The position numbers and the translations under genes were made by a program. Shown in pieces: positions 8,459-17,321 of a stretch of 64,000 nucleotides of DNA (its first letter is position 1; every line of letters starts with the position of its first letter). The stretch covers positions 7,992 through 71,991 of the forward strand of contig NZ_JAJBUX010000023.1 of the NCBI RefSeq assembly GCF_020860125.1, written 5' to 3'. The notes beneath the pieces are model-generated. The model saw only the letters and a list, made by a program, of their open reading frames with translations, was not told the DNA's origin and did no database searches. This DNA comes from Cloacibacillus sp. GTDB taxonomy: Bacteria > Synergistota > Synergistia > Synergistales > Synergistaceae.

Positions 8459-9637
8459 ATGCAGAATTTTACCTATTACGCGCCGACGAAGATCGTCTTC
8501 GGCAAAGAGACGGAGAAAGAAACCGGCGCACTGATCCGTGAACAGGGATGCGAACGGGCACTTATCGTATACGGCAGCGGCAGCGTAAAGCGCAGCGGGC
8601 TGCTGGAGCGCATCTCCGCCTCGCTTGAGGATGCCGGAGTCTCCCATGTAGAGCTGGGGGGCGTCATTCCTAATCCGCGCCTTTCAAAGGTCCGCGAGGG
8701 AATAGAGCTCTGCCGCCGTGAGAAAGCCGACTTTTTGCTCTCCGTGGGAGGCGGCAGCGTTATCGATACCGCGAAGGCGATCAGTTACGGCGTTCCGTAT
8801 GCGGGAGATGTGTGGGATTTCTTCGCGGGTAAGGCCGCAGCGCAGGCTGCCCTGCCGATGGGCTGCGTGCTGACGATCGCCGCCGCGGGCAGCGAGATGA
8901 GCAATTCAAGCGTCATCACGAACGAGGAGAACGGACTTAAGCGTGGATACCGGAGCGACCTCTCGCGGCAGCGTTTCGCGGTGCTGAACCCCGAGCTCAC
9001 ATACACGCTGCCGCCATACCAGACGGCGAACGGCGCCGTCGATATCATGATGCATACGATGGAGCGCTACTTTACCTCCGAATGCGACCTTCTCTTAACC
9101 GACGCGCTTGGCGAGGGGCTGATGCGCACGGTGATGGAGTGTGCTCGCACGCTGCGCGATGATCCCACGAATTACGCCGCCCGCGCCAACATGATGTGGG
9201 CCTCCAGCCTTTCGCACAACGGACTGACGGGCTGCGGTTCGGTCGAGGACTGGGCCTCTCATCAGCTGCAGCACGAGCTTGGCGGAATGTTCGACTGCTC
9301 GCACAGCGCGGGGCTCGCGGCGGTATGGCCCTCATGGGCGCGTTATGTGATGGACGCCGATTACGTGCTGTTCGCCCGCTTCGCCGTGAAGGTGATGGGG
9401 GCAGCTCCCGCAGCGGACGAGCGGGAGACGGCGGAGCGTGGCGTCGCCGCCGTTGAGTTCTTCTTCCGTTCGATAGGGATGCCGACAAATATTCGAGAGC
9501 TGGGTTACGAACTCAGCGAGGCACAGATCGCGGAGCTCGCCGAAAAGTGTACCAACGGCAGAACGCGCACCGTAGGCGGCTTAAAAAAGCTGGGTTACGG
9601 AGACATCGTAAAAATTTATGAGGGCGCGCGCGGTTGA
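8459..9637 (+). CDS. Iron-containing alcohol dehydrogenase, YqhD/BdhA type
   Basis: 392 residues. The dinucleotide-binding GGGS (97-100, VGGGSVIDTAKAI) and the metal ligands Asp195, His199, His268 and His282 (in DWASHQLQHELGG and CSHSAGLA) match the YqhD set almost position for position. The family reduces aldehydes to alcohols with NAD(P)H in the cytoplasm, for example butyraldehyde to butanol. GGGS followed by VIDT fits the NADPH-preferring group, but cofactor choice is not certain. It follows the cupin gene closely; no terminator is apparent before rpmE, which has its own promoter. Confidence 0.92.
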   Translation: MQNFTYYAPTKIVFGKETEKETGALIREQGCERALIVYGSGSVKRSGLLERISASLEDAGVSHVELGGVIPNPRLSKVREGIELCRREKADFLLSVGGGSVIDTAKAISYGVPYAGDVWDFFAGKAAAQAALPMGCVLTIAAAGSEMSNSSVITNEENGLKRGYRSDLSRQRFAVLNPELTYTLPPYQTANGAVDIMMHTMERYFTSECDLLLTDALGEGLMRTVMECARTLRDDPTNYAARANMMWASSLSHNGLTGCGSVEDWASHQLQHELGGMFDCSHSAGLAAVWPSWARYVMDADYVLFARFAVKVMGAAPAADERETAERGVAAVEFFFRSIGMPTNIRELGYELSEAQIAELAEKCTNGRTRTVGGLKKLGYGDIVKIYEGARG

Positions 9638-9689
9638 GGACAGTGTTTTTTCGTAACGCGCTTATAATCAGGTAAATGAAATAAAAAAC

Positions 9690-9718
9690 TTGCGTCTGCC
9701 GGCAATCTGGCATATAAT
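9690..9718 (+). promoter_or_regulatory. Sigma-70-type promoter for rpmE
   Basis: TTGCGT (9690-9695), a 17-bp spacer, then a perfect TATAAT (9713-9718). The rpmE start codon is 47 bp downstream. Confidence 0.7.
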
Positions 9719-9764
9719 ACATTGCTGTATGTTAGACGTACTTGAACATCTGGAGGTGCAATAA

Positions 9765-10001
9765 ATGAAGAAGGACATCCACCCGAAATACGAAACCTGC
9801 AAGGTCACCTGCGCCTGTGGCAATACATTTGAGACTAAGTCCACTGTGGGCGATATGAGAGTTTCGGTCTGCAGCGCATGCCATCCTTTCTACACTGGTA
9901 AGAAGGGCCGCGTCATCGAAGCGGGACGTCTTGAGAAGTTCCGTCAGAAGTATGCCGGCGTGAATTACGGACAGAAGAACGTCAGCGAGACCGCCGAATA
10001 G
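9765..10001 (+). CDS. rpmE: Ribosomal protein bL31, zinc-binding form
   Basis: 78 residues, typical for bL31. It starts MKKDIHPKY and keeps the four cysteines of the zinc-containing (C+) paralogue: CACG near residues 16-19 and CSACHPF near 36-42. Ribosomal large-subunit protein at the subunit interface. It has its own strong promoter and a rho-independent terminator, so it is likely monocistronic. Confidence 0.97.
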   Translation: MKKDIHPKYETCKVTCACGNTFETKSTVGDMRVSVCSACHPFYTGKKGRVIEAGRLEKFRQKYAGVNYGQKNVSETAE

Positions 10002-10012
10002 CTTTTCGATTT

Positions 10013-10046
10013 AAGAGGGGGGCGCTTAGGCGAACCCCTCTTTTGT
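10013..10046 (+). terminator. rho-independent terminator after rpmE
   Basis: AAGAGGGG (10013-10020) pairs with CCCCTCTT (10035-10042) and the stem is followed by TTTGTTT. Confidence 0.8.
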
Positions 10047-10049
10047 TTA

Positions 10050-10356
10050 GCCAATAGTGGCAGCCCGCGTCATTTTAGGCCGCGGGCGGAATCGCCCCCC
10101 CGGCAGTCGTATCTGTGAAGTTTCGTATCTCCCGGCTTTATATGCCATGAGCGGCGGCATCCGACCGATATATAAGCGACTTGTACGAAGTCCAAGATTT
10201 AGACTTTTCGCTATTTATCGGCTGACCCAAATGCACGTATTTCTAAGCGTCTTTTATTTATGTGAGCTGAAACGATAATGAACGTCTTTTTATTTCGCGT
10301 TTGCGAGTGAAAATTAGCCTTAATAATAGTGACAATAACAGAGGAGTGGAGCCGGA
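10050..10356. other. Gene-free region before thyX with a long imperfect inverted repeat
   Basis: About 300 bp without a convincing gene. It holds a 57-bp imperfect dyad at 10165-10221 (CCGATATATAAGCGA against TCGCTATTTATCGG, with an inner AAGTC/GACTT) and a small ATGCC/GGCAT hairpin near 10142-10160. The last 60 bp are A+T-rich and probably carry the thyX promoter; TTGCGA at about 10299 is a possible -35 box without a clear -10 partner. The thyX ribosome site is GAGGAGTGGAG. Confidence 0.4.
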
Positions 10357-11049
10357 ATGAGCGTTTTTGTGAAACTTATCGCCGCTACGCCCGAGGCGGA
10401 CAGAGTAGTCGCCGCCGCGGCAAAGATATGCTACAGCCCGTCGGGCGCGGCCGAGATATTTGACGGCCTCGACACGGCAAAGACCGCTTCGTTTTTAAAG
10501 ATGCTGCGCGAGGCCGGACATCTCTCTCCCTTTGAACACGCCTCCTTTACCTTCGCGGCGGAGGGACTGAGCCGCGTAGCGACCCACCAGCTCGTGCGCC
10601 ACAGGATGGCCAGTTATTCCCAGCAGAGCCAGCGTTATGTGGGGATGACCGGCAACGAATGTATTGTGCCGCCCACGGTCAAGTCTGACCCGCGCGCCCT
10701 CGCCCTATTCAAGGAGCAGACGGAGTCGGCCCAGCGCACCTACGACGAGCTTGTCGCCCTCGGCATCCCGAAGGAGGACGCGCGTTTTATCTTGCCGCAC
10801 GGAGCGGAGACGCGTATCGTGCTGACGATGAACGCGCGCGAGCTGCACCATTTCTTCGCGCTCCGCCTCTGCCGCCGGGCTCAATGGGAGATACGCGAGC
10901 TGGCGAGGGAGATGCTGCGCGCTGTACGCACCGCCGCTCCCGTGCTCTTTGCCGCTGCCGGTCCCTCCTGTGTCACAGAAGGTTCGTGCCATGAGGCTCA
11001 TTCCTGCGGGCAGCCCTACAAAGATATGGAGGATATGCTCTCGCAATGA
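10357..11049 (+). CDS. thyX: Flavin-dependent thymidylate synthase ThyX
   Basis: 230 residues. The ThyX signature RHR-x7-S is present at residues 81-91 (RHRMASYSQQSQRY). The enzyme makes dTMP from dUMP using methylene-tetrahydrofolate and FADH2, so it also frees the cell from needing dihydrofolate reductase for this step. No thyA is in the window. The stop overlaps the next possible start in ATGA, so translational coupling with the DUF1385 gene is likely. Confidence 0.97.
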   Translation: MSVFVKLIAATPEADRVVAAAAKICYSPSGAAEIFDGLDTAKTASFLKMLREAGHLSPFEHASFTFAAEGLSRVATHQLVRHRMASYSQQSQRYVGMTGNECIVPPTVKSDPRALALFKEQTESAQRTYDELVALGIPKEDARFILPHGAETRIVLTMNARELHHFFALRLCRRAQWEIRELAREMLRAVRTAAPVLFAAAGPSCVTEGSCHEAHSCGQPYKDMEDMLSQ

Positions 11050-11969
11050 GAACAACCGCACTGCTTCATGTGACGCTCTCGGCGCTCATGGATCTGCCTC
11101 CTAAAAGAATACCGGTAGGCGGACAGGCCGTCATCGAGGGCGTGCTCATGAAGGGGCCCGAACACTGGGGGCTTGCCGTCAGGGAGCCAGGCGGGGCTAT
11201 CTGCCTGAAATCATGGCTCGGTTCGAATTGGCTGAAGGGCGGTTTTTGGAAATGGCCCGTCGTCCGCGGTTTTGCCACGATGGTTGAGATGATGCAGATC
11301 GGCATGCGCGCGCTCTCCCTCTCCGCGGATATCAGCCTCGGAGAAGAGGAAAAGATTTCTCCCTGGGAGATGGTGCTTTCTGTTGGGGCCGCGCTGCTTG
11401 GCGTGGTGGGGATATTCCTCGCGCTGCCGATGTTTATATCCGAATACATCACCACTCATTTCGCACTCTCTCACTTCGGCAAAAACATCGTCGAGGGATG
11501 CCTGCGCGGTGTGATCTTTGTCGGCTATGTGGCGGCGATCTCCATGTGGAAGGATATCGCCCGCGTCTTTGAATATCACGGCGCGGAGCACAAGACGATC
11601 AACGCCTATGAGCATGACGCGCCGCTGACGCCGGAGAGCGTGGCGCACTATTCGCGCATCCACAGACGCTGCGGAACCTCCTTCCTTTTGGTCGTAATCG
11701 TCGTGAGCATCATCGTCTTTTCCCTCATCGGCGGCGGTTCAGTGCTTTGGCGCGTGGGCAGCCGTGTCGTATTGCTGCCGCTAGTGATCGGGCTCTCCTA
11801 TGAGTTCATCCGCGGCGCCTCAAATTCAGAGACCTGGGGAAAATACTGTATAATGCCCGCGCTTTCGCTCCAATATATAACGACGCGCGAACCATCGGCG
11901 GATCAGCTGGAGGTCGCGATAGCCGCGCTTGACATGGCGCTTGACCCCGATAAGGGGAACTCTGATTAA
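11046..11969 (+). CDS. DUF1385 family membrane protein
   Basis: Up to 307 residues if it starts at 11046 (ATGA overlap with thyX); the ATG at 11088 gives 293 residues and starts closer to the conserved PPKRIPVGGQAVIEGVLMKGP. Conserved family blocks follow: YHGAEHKTINAYE, RRCGTSFLL, GLSYEFIRG and CIMPALSLQYITTREP. About four hydrophobic segments place it in the membrane. Function is unknown in the family, but it is regularly found with rpmE, prfA and prmC, as here; the His/Glu-rich HGAEHKT motif looks like a metal site. Confidence 0.88.
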   Translation: MRTTALLHVTLSALMDLPPKRIPVGGQAVIEGVLMKGPEHWGLAVREPGGAICLKSWLGSNWLKGGFWKWPVVRGFATMVEMMQIGMRALSLSADISLGEEEKISPWEMVLSVGAALLGVVGIFLALPMFISEYITTHFALSHFGKNIVEGCLRGVIFVGYVAAISMWKDIARVFEYHGAEHKTINAYEHDAPLTPESVAHYSRIHRRCGTSFLLVVIVVSIIVFSLIGGGSVLWRVGSRVVLLPLVIGLSYEFIRGASNSETWGKYCIMPALSLQYITTREPSADQLEVAIAALDMALDPDKGNSD

Positions 11970-12104
11970 TGGTAAATGACCGGCAGAAATAAAATGTTAG
12001 CTCCGCTGTCAGATGTACCGGATGCTAAATAGGCGGGCGGCCCTGCCTATGACGCAGAGGGGGCATATGATCAGCGGCTCATCTTACAGCAGGTGGTGCA
12101 GAAT

Positions 12105-13178
12105 ATGGAACTGATAGATAAACTTAAAGAGATAGAGGCCAGTTATCGGGAGCTGGAACAGAAGATGGCCGATCCCGCGGTGGCCAACGATCCTCAGGAG
12201 ATGCAGCAGCTCGGTAAGAAGCATGTCGACCTCGCGCCGATCGTCGACGCCTTTTCTAAGTATGAGGCTGTGCTTCAGGGCATTGCTGACGCCAAAGAGA
12301 TGATCGACGGCGACGACGAGGAGATGCGCGAACTGGCGAAGGAGGAGCTATCCGAGCTTGAGGCGCGCGTTCCCGAGCTGGAAAAGGATATCCGCGTGCT
12401 GCTCCTGCCTAAGGATATCAACGATGACAAGAGCGTTATCATTGAAATACGCGGCGGCGCCGGCGGCGAAGAGGCGGCCCTCTTCTCGGTAAACCTCTTC
12501 CGCATGTACACACGCTTCGCCGAACGCCAGCACTGGAAGACGGAGATCATCTCCGGCAGCGAGACCGGTATCGGCGGGTACAAGGAAATAATCTTCCGCG
12601 TCGACGGAATCGGCGCCTTCAGCATGCTGAAGTTTGAGAGCGGCGTCCACCGCGTCCAGCGCGTACCGGAGACGGAGGCCAGCGGACGCATCCACACCTC
12701 GACGGCGACCGTCGCGGTGCTGCCGGAGGCGGCAGAGGTAGACGTAGAGGTCCGCACGGAGGATCTTAAGATCGACACCTACCGCTCCAGCGGCGCGGGC
12801 GGGCAGCACGTCAACATGACGGACTCCGCGGTGCGCATTACGCACCTTCCCTCCGGGATCGTCGTCACCTGTCAGGACGAACGCTCACAGATAAAGAACC
12901 GCGCGAAGGCGATGCAGTTCCTGCGCACCAAGCTTTACGACGCCGAACTCCAGCGGCAGAACGCCGAGATGGCGGCAGAGCGCAAGGGGCAGGTGGGGAC
13001 CGGCGACCGCGCGGAACGCATTCGTACCTATAATTTCCCGCAGAACCGCCTTTCGGACCACCGGATAAACCTCACCCTCTACAAGCTTGACCAGATACTT
13101 GACGGTGATCTCTACGAGCTCATCAGCATGTTGTCCGAGGCCGACCAGGCGGAGAAGATGAAGCTTCTCTCGGTATAA
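12105..13178 (+). CDS. prfA: Peptide chain release factor 1
   Basis: 357 residues from the ATG at 12105, chosen over the GTG at 12093 because AGGTGG sits eight bases upstream and MELIDKL aligns with RF1 N-termini. The GGQ loop (SSGAGGQHVN) that triggers peptidyl-tRNA hydrolysis is intact. The stop-codon recognition tripeptide, usually PxT (PAT/PVT), reads PET in RVPETEASGR, which marks RF1 (UAA/UAG) rather than RF2. The gene is followed after four bases by prmC, which methylates the GGQ glutamine. The 135 bp upstream contain a small TAGGC/GCCTA hairpin at 12030-12049 and no gene. Confidence 0.97.
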   Translation: MELIDKLKEIEASYRELEQKMADPAVANDPQEMQQLGKKHVDLAPIVDAFSKYEAVLQGIADAKEMIDGDDEEMRELAKEELSELEARVPELEKDIRVLLLPKDINDDKSVIIEIRGGAGGEEAALFSVNLFRMYTRFAERQHWKTEIISGSETGIGGYKEIIFRVDGIGAFSMLKFESGVHRVQRVPETEASGRIHTSTATVAVLPEAAEVDVEVRTEDLKIDTYRSSGAGGQHVNMTDSAVRITHLPSGIVVTCQDERSQIKNRAKAMQFLRTKLYDAELQRQNAEMAAERKGQVGTGDRAERIRTYNFPQNRLSDHRINLTLYKLDQILDGDLYELISMLSEADQAEKMKLLSV

Positions 13179-13182
13179 AATA

Positions 13183-14031
13183 TTGAAACTGCAGGAGCTC
13201 CGCCGCCGCTGCCGCGAGACGCTCGTCCTTTCGGCGGCGGCCCGTCCGGAATACTCGGCGGACCTCATCATCTCCCGGCGTCTTGGCATCGGCCAGGCTG
13301 AACTTGTATACAAGGACGACGAAATCCCCGCGCAGGCCTGTGAGGGGATTTTCTCTATGACAGCAAAACGCGCGGGGGGCGTGCCGCTGTCATACGTGCT
13401 CCACGAAGCGGAATTTTACGGCTACCGCTTCAAGGTGGGGCGCGGCGTTCTCATTCCGCGTCCGGAGACGGAGCTGCTCGTAGAAGCGGCGCTTGAATAC
13501 TTTCCCTCGGGCCGCGCGGCGTTTTTTGCCGACTGGTGCACGGGCAGCGGCTGTATCGCCCTATCCCTGCTGCTGGAGAATGAATCGCTTACTGGTATCG
13601 GCGTGGACAAGAGCCCGCAGGCGCTTCGCTGGGCTTCGATTAACAGAGGGCTTCACCGCCTCGAAAAGCGCCTTGTCCTGCTGCGCAACGCCGAACCCGC
13701 GGAGGCGCCCGTCGGCGAGGGCAGCCTTGATTTCATAATCTCCAATCCGCCGTATATACCGGAGGCGGAAATAGCGGGGCTGATGCCGGAGGTGCGCGAC
13801 TATGAGCCGCACATGGCCCTTGACGGCGGGGCTGGCGGCCTATTTCTATACCGGAAATTTTTTGAGTCGTTTCCCCGTTTACTGAAAAGCGGCGGACTGC
13901 TATTGTTAGAGACGGCGGGCGAGGCGCAGATTTGTGCGCTAGAGGATATGGCACCAAGTGAATTTGTTCTCATGAATAAAATTTTAGATTATAATGGAAT
14001 AATTCGTCATATTATATGGCGTAAAAGATAA
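13183..14031 (+). CDS. prmC: Release-factor glutamine N5-methyltransferase
   Basis: 282 residues. It has the N-terminal helical domain and a class I SAM-methyltransferase domain with the NPPY catalytic motif (FIISNPPYIPEAEI) that holds the target glutamine amide; the SAM-binding loop is DWCTGSGCIAL. It modifies the GGQ glutamine of RF1 and RF2. The start is a TTG four bases after the prfA stop with little ribosome-site signal, consistent with coupling to prfA; the exact start is uncertain. Confidence 0.95.
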   Translation: MKLQELRRRCRETLVLSAAARPEYSADLIISRRLGIGQAELVYKDDEIPAQACEGIFSMTAKRAGGVPLSYVLHEAEFYGYRFKVGRGVLIPRPETELLVEAALEYFPSGRAAFFADWCTGSGCIALSLLLENESLTGIGVDKSPQALRWASINRGLHRLEKRLVLLRNAEPAEAPVGEGSLDFIISNPPYIPEAEIAGLMPEVRDYEPHMALDGGAGGLFLYRKFFESFPRLLKSGGLLLLETAGEAQICALEDMAPSEFVLMNKILDYNGIIRHIIWRKR

Positions 14032-14099
14032 AATTTAATATAATCATATCTATAAGAAAACTTATAAAGAATAATATTCTTTGAGGAAGGATGTTAATC

Positions 14100-15296
14100 A
14101 TGGAAAAGAGAGAACTTGTAATAATCGGAGCCGGCCCTGCGGGTCTTGCGGCGGCGGTATACGGACGCCGCGCCGGACTTGACACGCTTATCCTTGAAAA
14201 GGGTATTCCCGGCGGTCAGATCAACATCACGGACGAAATTGAAAACTGGCCCGGAACGATCCACTCGACAGGCTCCGAGCTCGGCGAAACATTCCGCAAG
14301 CACGCGGAGCACTTCAAGGCCGAATTCAGAAGCTGCACGGTACAGAAGATAGATCTCAGAGACGGCAGCAAGTTTGTCGTCACCGACAGCGGCGAGATCG
14401 AGGCCGAGGCGATCATCCTCGCCACCGGCGCCAGCTTCAGGAAGCTTGGATGCCCCGGCGAAGCCGAATTCACCGGCGCGGGCGTCAGCTACTGCGCGGT
14501 CTGCGACGCGGCCTTCTTTGAGGGCGAGACGATCGCCGTCGTCGGCGGCGGCAACGTGGCCGTCGAAGAGGCCGGTTACCTCACACGCTTTGCCGATAAG
14601 GTCTACATCATCCACCGCCGTGACGAGTGGAGGGCCGACCGCCTTGCCATCGAGCAGGCGCTCGCGAACCCGAAGATCGTCCCCGTCTGGAATTCCGTCG
14701 TCGAGTCGATAGAGGGCGAGGGTGTTGTGGAGAAGCTCGTGCTTAAGAACGTCAAGACCGGCGAGATCTCGGATCTCCCCGTCGCCGGCTGCTTCGTATT
14801 TGTCGGCACGGAGCCGAACGTCGCCTACCTCCAGCCCGAGAGCTCGGTCGTCAAGCAGACCCGCGGCGGCTGGATCGATACCAATGACAAGATGGAGACC
14901 TCCGTCGAGGGTATCTTCGCCGCGGGCGACATCCGTGACAAGTACCTCCGTCAGGTTGTAACCGCCGCCGGCGATGGCGCGGTGGCAGCGATGGCCGCCT
15001 ACTCATACATCACCGAGCAGCTTCACCTCCGCTCAGTGCTCATCGACCCCGAAGAGGTGATCGCCCTCTTTACCTCCAGCATCGACCAGGATCAGGTCAA
15101 GCTGCAGGTCGAAGCCGAAAAATACGCGAAGGAGAGCGGCAAGCAGATCGCCTTCATCGACGGCTACCGTAACGGCAAGATGGTGGAAAAGCTCGGAATC
15201 GCGAAGCTCCCGACGATCGTTGAGATGAAAAAGGGCACGATGGTTCGCTCCGCGGAGCCCACAACGGTAGAGGACATCAAAAAGTTTATCGCGTAA
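14100..15296 (+). CDS. trxB: Thioredoxin reductase with thioredoxin-like C-terminal tail
   Basis: 398 residues from the ATG at 14100; GAGGAAGG ends nine bases before it, whereas the ATG at 14091 abuts the ribosome site. Residues 1-310 are a complete thioredoxin reductase: FAD motif GAGPAG, redox pair CAVC at 132-135, NADPH motif GGGNVAVEEA, and FAD-binding GIFAAGDIRD. About 88 extra residues follow. They look like a thioredoxin fold (FTSSIDQDQVKLQ, then a cis-Pro region KLPTIVEMKKG) but contain no cysteine, so the tail cannot act as a dithiol shuttle. It may help docking or dimer contacts (inference). A terminator follows the gene. Confidence 0.93.
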   Translation: MEKRELVIIGAGPAGLAAAVYGRRAGLDTLILEKGIPGGQINITDEIENWPGTIHSTGSELGETFRKHAEHFKAEFRSCTVQKIDLRDGSKFVVTDSGEIEAEAIILATGASFRKLGCPGEAEFTGAGVSYCAVCDAAFFEGETIAVVGGGNVAVEEAGYLTRFADKVYIIHRRDEWRADRLAIEQALANPKIVPVWNSVVESIEGEGVVEKLVLKNVKTGEISDLPVAGCFVFVGTEPNVAYLQPESSVVKQTRGGWIDTNDKMETSVEGIFAAGDIRDKYLRQVVTAAGDGAVAAMAAYSYITEQLHLRSVLIDPEEVIALFTSSIDQDQVKLQVEAEKYAKESGKQIAFIDGYRNGKMVEKLGIAKLPTIVEMKKGTMVRSAEPTTVEDIKKFIA

Positions 15297-15327
15297 GATC
15301 ACGCGAAAATAACTTTAATCAAAAACA

Positions 15328-15360
15328 GCGGGAGGCGTCATTGACGTTCTCCCGTTATTT
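15328..15360. terminator. Bidirectional terminator between trxB and cyuA
   Basis: GCGGGAG pairs with CTCCCGT around an inner GCGTCA/TGACGT stem. TTATTTTTAT follows on the plus strand and TGTTTTTG on the minus strand, so both converging units can stop here. Confidence 0.8.
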
Positions 15361-15406
15361 TTATCTTCTAATTTGTGGATTGGTCACCTTCGCCGCGTGT
15401 TAAGAG

Positions 15407-16681
15407 TCATTCCGTCATCATCCTGATGATCTCTTTATCGGTCTCATACATCCCGACCCTGCCAAGCCTGCCTATGTTCTTGATCGTATTCTCAACACCT
15501 TTGAGGATAACACCGTCGCCGCCGTAAAATTGCTGCCCGTTTTTGTACATCTCATAGCCGATGATGCCTGCGTCGACGGCGACGGCAATTTTTGCCGCGC
15601 AGGAGGATTTAGCTCCGTCGCAGATGATTCCTGAAGTCACGGCGAGCGTGTTAACTATTGTGTGAATGATCGTTTCGTAATCGCCGCCGCATAGGTAGGC
15701 GATACCTGCCCCTGCCCCTGCTCCGGCGCTGACCGCGCCGCAATAGGCCGAAAGACGGCCGATGCCGGTCTTCTGGTGTAGCGTAACGAGGTTTGATATT
15801 AGCAAAGCTCGGTAAAGCTTTTCTTTGTCAGCTTTAAGCTCCTTTGCGTATTCTATTACCGGAATGGAAGCCGTTATGCCCTGGTTGCCGCTGCCGGAAT
15901 TGATCACCACGGCAAGCTCGCAGCCGTTCATACGAGCGTCGGAGCCGGCTGCCGCCATTGCCCTCGCTCTGACCTTGACGTTATCTCCATATACCTTAAG
16001 TATAACTTTGCCGATATTGGCCCCGTAGTCTTTTTTCAGTCCCTCGTTGGAGATTGCCGTATTGAGTGTTATTTGTCTATCTAATATTGACTTCACGTCC
16101 TGGATGAAGGCAGTCTCAGCGAAATCATAGATATCTTTTACGGTGAGCAATGTATAATCTGGACAGTCGGTGTCTTCTACATCTAATATCTCTTTGTTTT
16201 TCAGCACCTTGCCGTCTTTTTCTATAAGGACAATATTTGTGTGTTCATTTACCGTCCGTACTTTCGCCCATGAATTGTCTCTGTATACCGTTACGGTAAT
16301 ATCGAGAAGATGATCAGAATTGGCGGAGCTGGTTATGATCTTGGTATTCTCTAAATATTCTCCTAGGTTGGTTTTAGCCTCAACTGAGATATCCGCGATG
16401 ACTTCTAGGCCATTTGTTGCATCTCCTGCCAGTGCGCCAAGGGCGGCGGCGACGGCGATGCCACGCCTGCCGCCGGTATTCGGGACAACGACACTCTTGA
16501 CGTTTTTAATGATGTTGCCGCTTGCTTTAACCTCTATATGGTTGGGAAGCGCTCCAAGCACCGCTCTGGCCTTTGCTGCACAGTAGGCGATGGCTATTGG
16601 TTCTATGCAGCCCATGGCGGGAACGAGTTCTCGCGTAAGTATTTTTAGATAGCTCTGATAGGTCAAACTATTACGTTGCAT
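15407..16681 (-). CDS. cyuA: CyuA/YhaM-type L-cysteine desulfidase
   Basis: 424 residues, full length for the UPF0597/CyuA family. It matches E. coli CyuA in blocks: PAMGCIEPIAIAY, SDARMNGCELAVVINSGSGNQGITA, RLSAYCGA and SGIICDGAKSSCAAK. The conserved cysteines (in MGC, AYC, IIC and SSC) fit the [4Fe-4S] cluster of the L-cysteine desulfidases, which split L-cysteine into pyruvate, ammonia and sulfide. A related use on L-serine cannot be excluded. It is the last gene of a seven-gene co-directional block and has a good AAAGGAG ribosome site. A TACC-N5-GGTA palindrome lies inside the gene at 16286-16298. Confidence 0.87.
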   Translation of the reverse strand: MQRNSLTYQSYLKILTRELVPAMGCIEPIAIAYCAAKARAVLGALPNHIEVKASGNIIKNVKSVVVPNTGGRRGIAVAAALGALAGDATNGLEVIADISVEAKTNLGEYLENTKIITSSANSDHLLDITVTVYRDNSWAKVRTVNEHTNIVLIEKDGKVLKNKEILDVEDTDCPDYTLLTVKDIYDFAETAFIQDVKSILDRQITLNTAISNEGLKKDYGANIGKVILKVYGDNVKVRARAMAAAGSDARMNGCELAVVINSGSGNQGITASIPVIEYAKELKADKEKLYRALLISNLVTLHQKTGIGRLSAYCGAVSAGAGAGAGIAYLCGGDYETIIHTIVNTLAVTSGIICDGAKSSCAAKIAVAVDAGIIGYEMYKNGQQFYGGDGVILKGVENTIKNIGRLGRVGMYETDKEIIRMMTE

Positions 16682-16732
16682 GTTGATACTCCTTTGCTTG
16701 AATCCTTTGCCGCTGCCTATGTCGGCTGTATG

Positions 16733-17254
16733 CTATTGACCATTCGCAGAGATGTTGGAAGCGACCCTGATAATGCAGTAGTCGTCTCCGTCCAAAGTAT
16801 TCCTATCGTGGAAGCAGAGATAACCCTTCCCATAGGCCCTGAATTTTGCCTGGTCGACCCAGCAATAGAGCCTGCCTAGGCGTTCTGCCTCTTTGCCGAG
16901 CTTCTTCCAGTTGTCGGCAAGGGGACAGTAGGTGATTTTGCTGATTTTTTCGCAGGGCCTGTCGTTGGGTTTATCGATGGGAGCCGTCTGCCAGCCCATT
17001 GAGGGCAAGTCTTTGCCATGCTTGAAATTGAGCAGCGTTGTCTCAAGATCCTGGCTCTCGATCTTCTTCATAGCGCTCTCAGCGGCGAGTTGTCCGTATT
17101 TGTCGATTGCTTTGCGGGTCAGTTTATCGGCCTTCTCCGGAGACAGCTCCTCTTCAAGCGTTTTAGCGAAGGCATAATGGAGAAAGGCCAACCGCTCCGC
17201 CATGATTAATACATTCTCAACCGCTAGTTCTTTGGATACTGTTGTTTCACACAT
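16733..17254 (-). CDS. L-2-amino-thiazoline-4-carboxylate (ATC) hydrolase family protein
   Basis: 173 residues. An N-terminal helical part is followed by the Cys-rich C-terminal pattern of the ATC-hydrolase family: ITYCPLADNWKKLG, LGRLYCWVDQAKFRAYG and TLDGDDYCIIRV, with cysteines at about 101, 110, 131, 147 and 160. In Pseudomonas, ATC hydrolase opens the thiazoline ring to N-carbamoyl-L-cysteine. Many family members in gut anaerobes are untested, so the substrate is an inference. It lies between an M20 peptidase gene and a cysteine desulfidase gene, which supports a cysteine-related substrate. The ribosome site is GGAGGGAT. Confidence 0.72.
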   Translation of the reverse strand: MCETTVSKELAVENVLIMAERLAFLHYAFAKTLEEELSPEKADKLTRKAIDKYGQLAAESAMKKIESQDLETTLLNFKHGKDLPSMGWQTAPIDKPNDRPCEKISKITYCPLADNWKKLGKEAERLGRLYCWVDQAKFRAYGKGYLCFHDRNTLDGDDYCIIRVASNISANGQ

Positions 17255-17321
17255 TCTCTATCCCTCCATGGTTACAGTATTAAATTGGTTCAAGAGCGAT
17301 GGCACTATATTATCTTCATAA

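Noticed and set aside
10057..10278. Small plus-strand frame of 73 codons before thyX
   Set aside because: No ribosome site, mixed composition, and it crosses the inverted repeat; more likely non-coding.
16286..16298. TACC-N5-GGTA palindrome inside cyuA as a GntR operator
   Set aside because: It is deep inside a coding region, and one such 13-bp pattern in several kilobases can be chance; kept only as a note.
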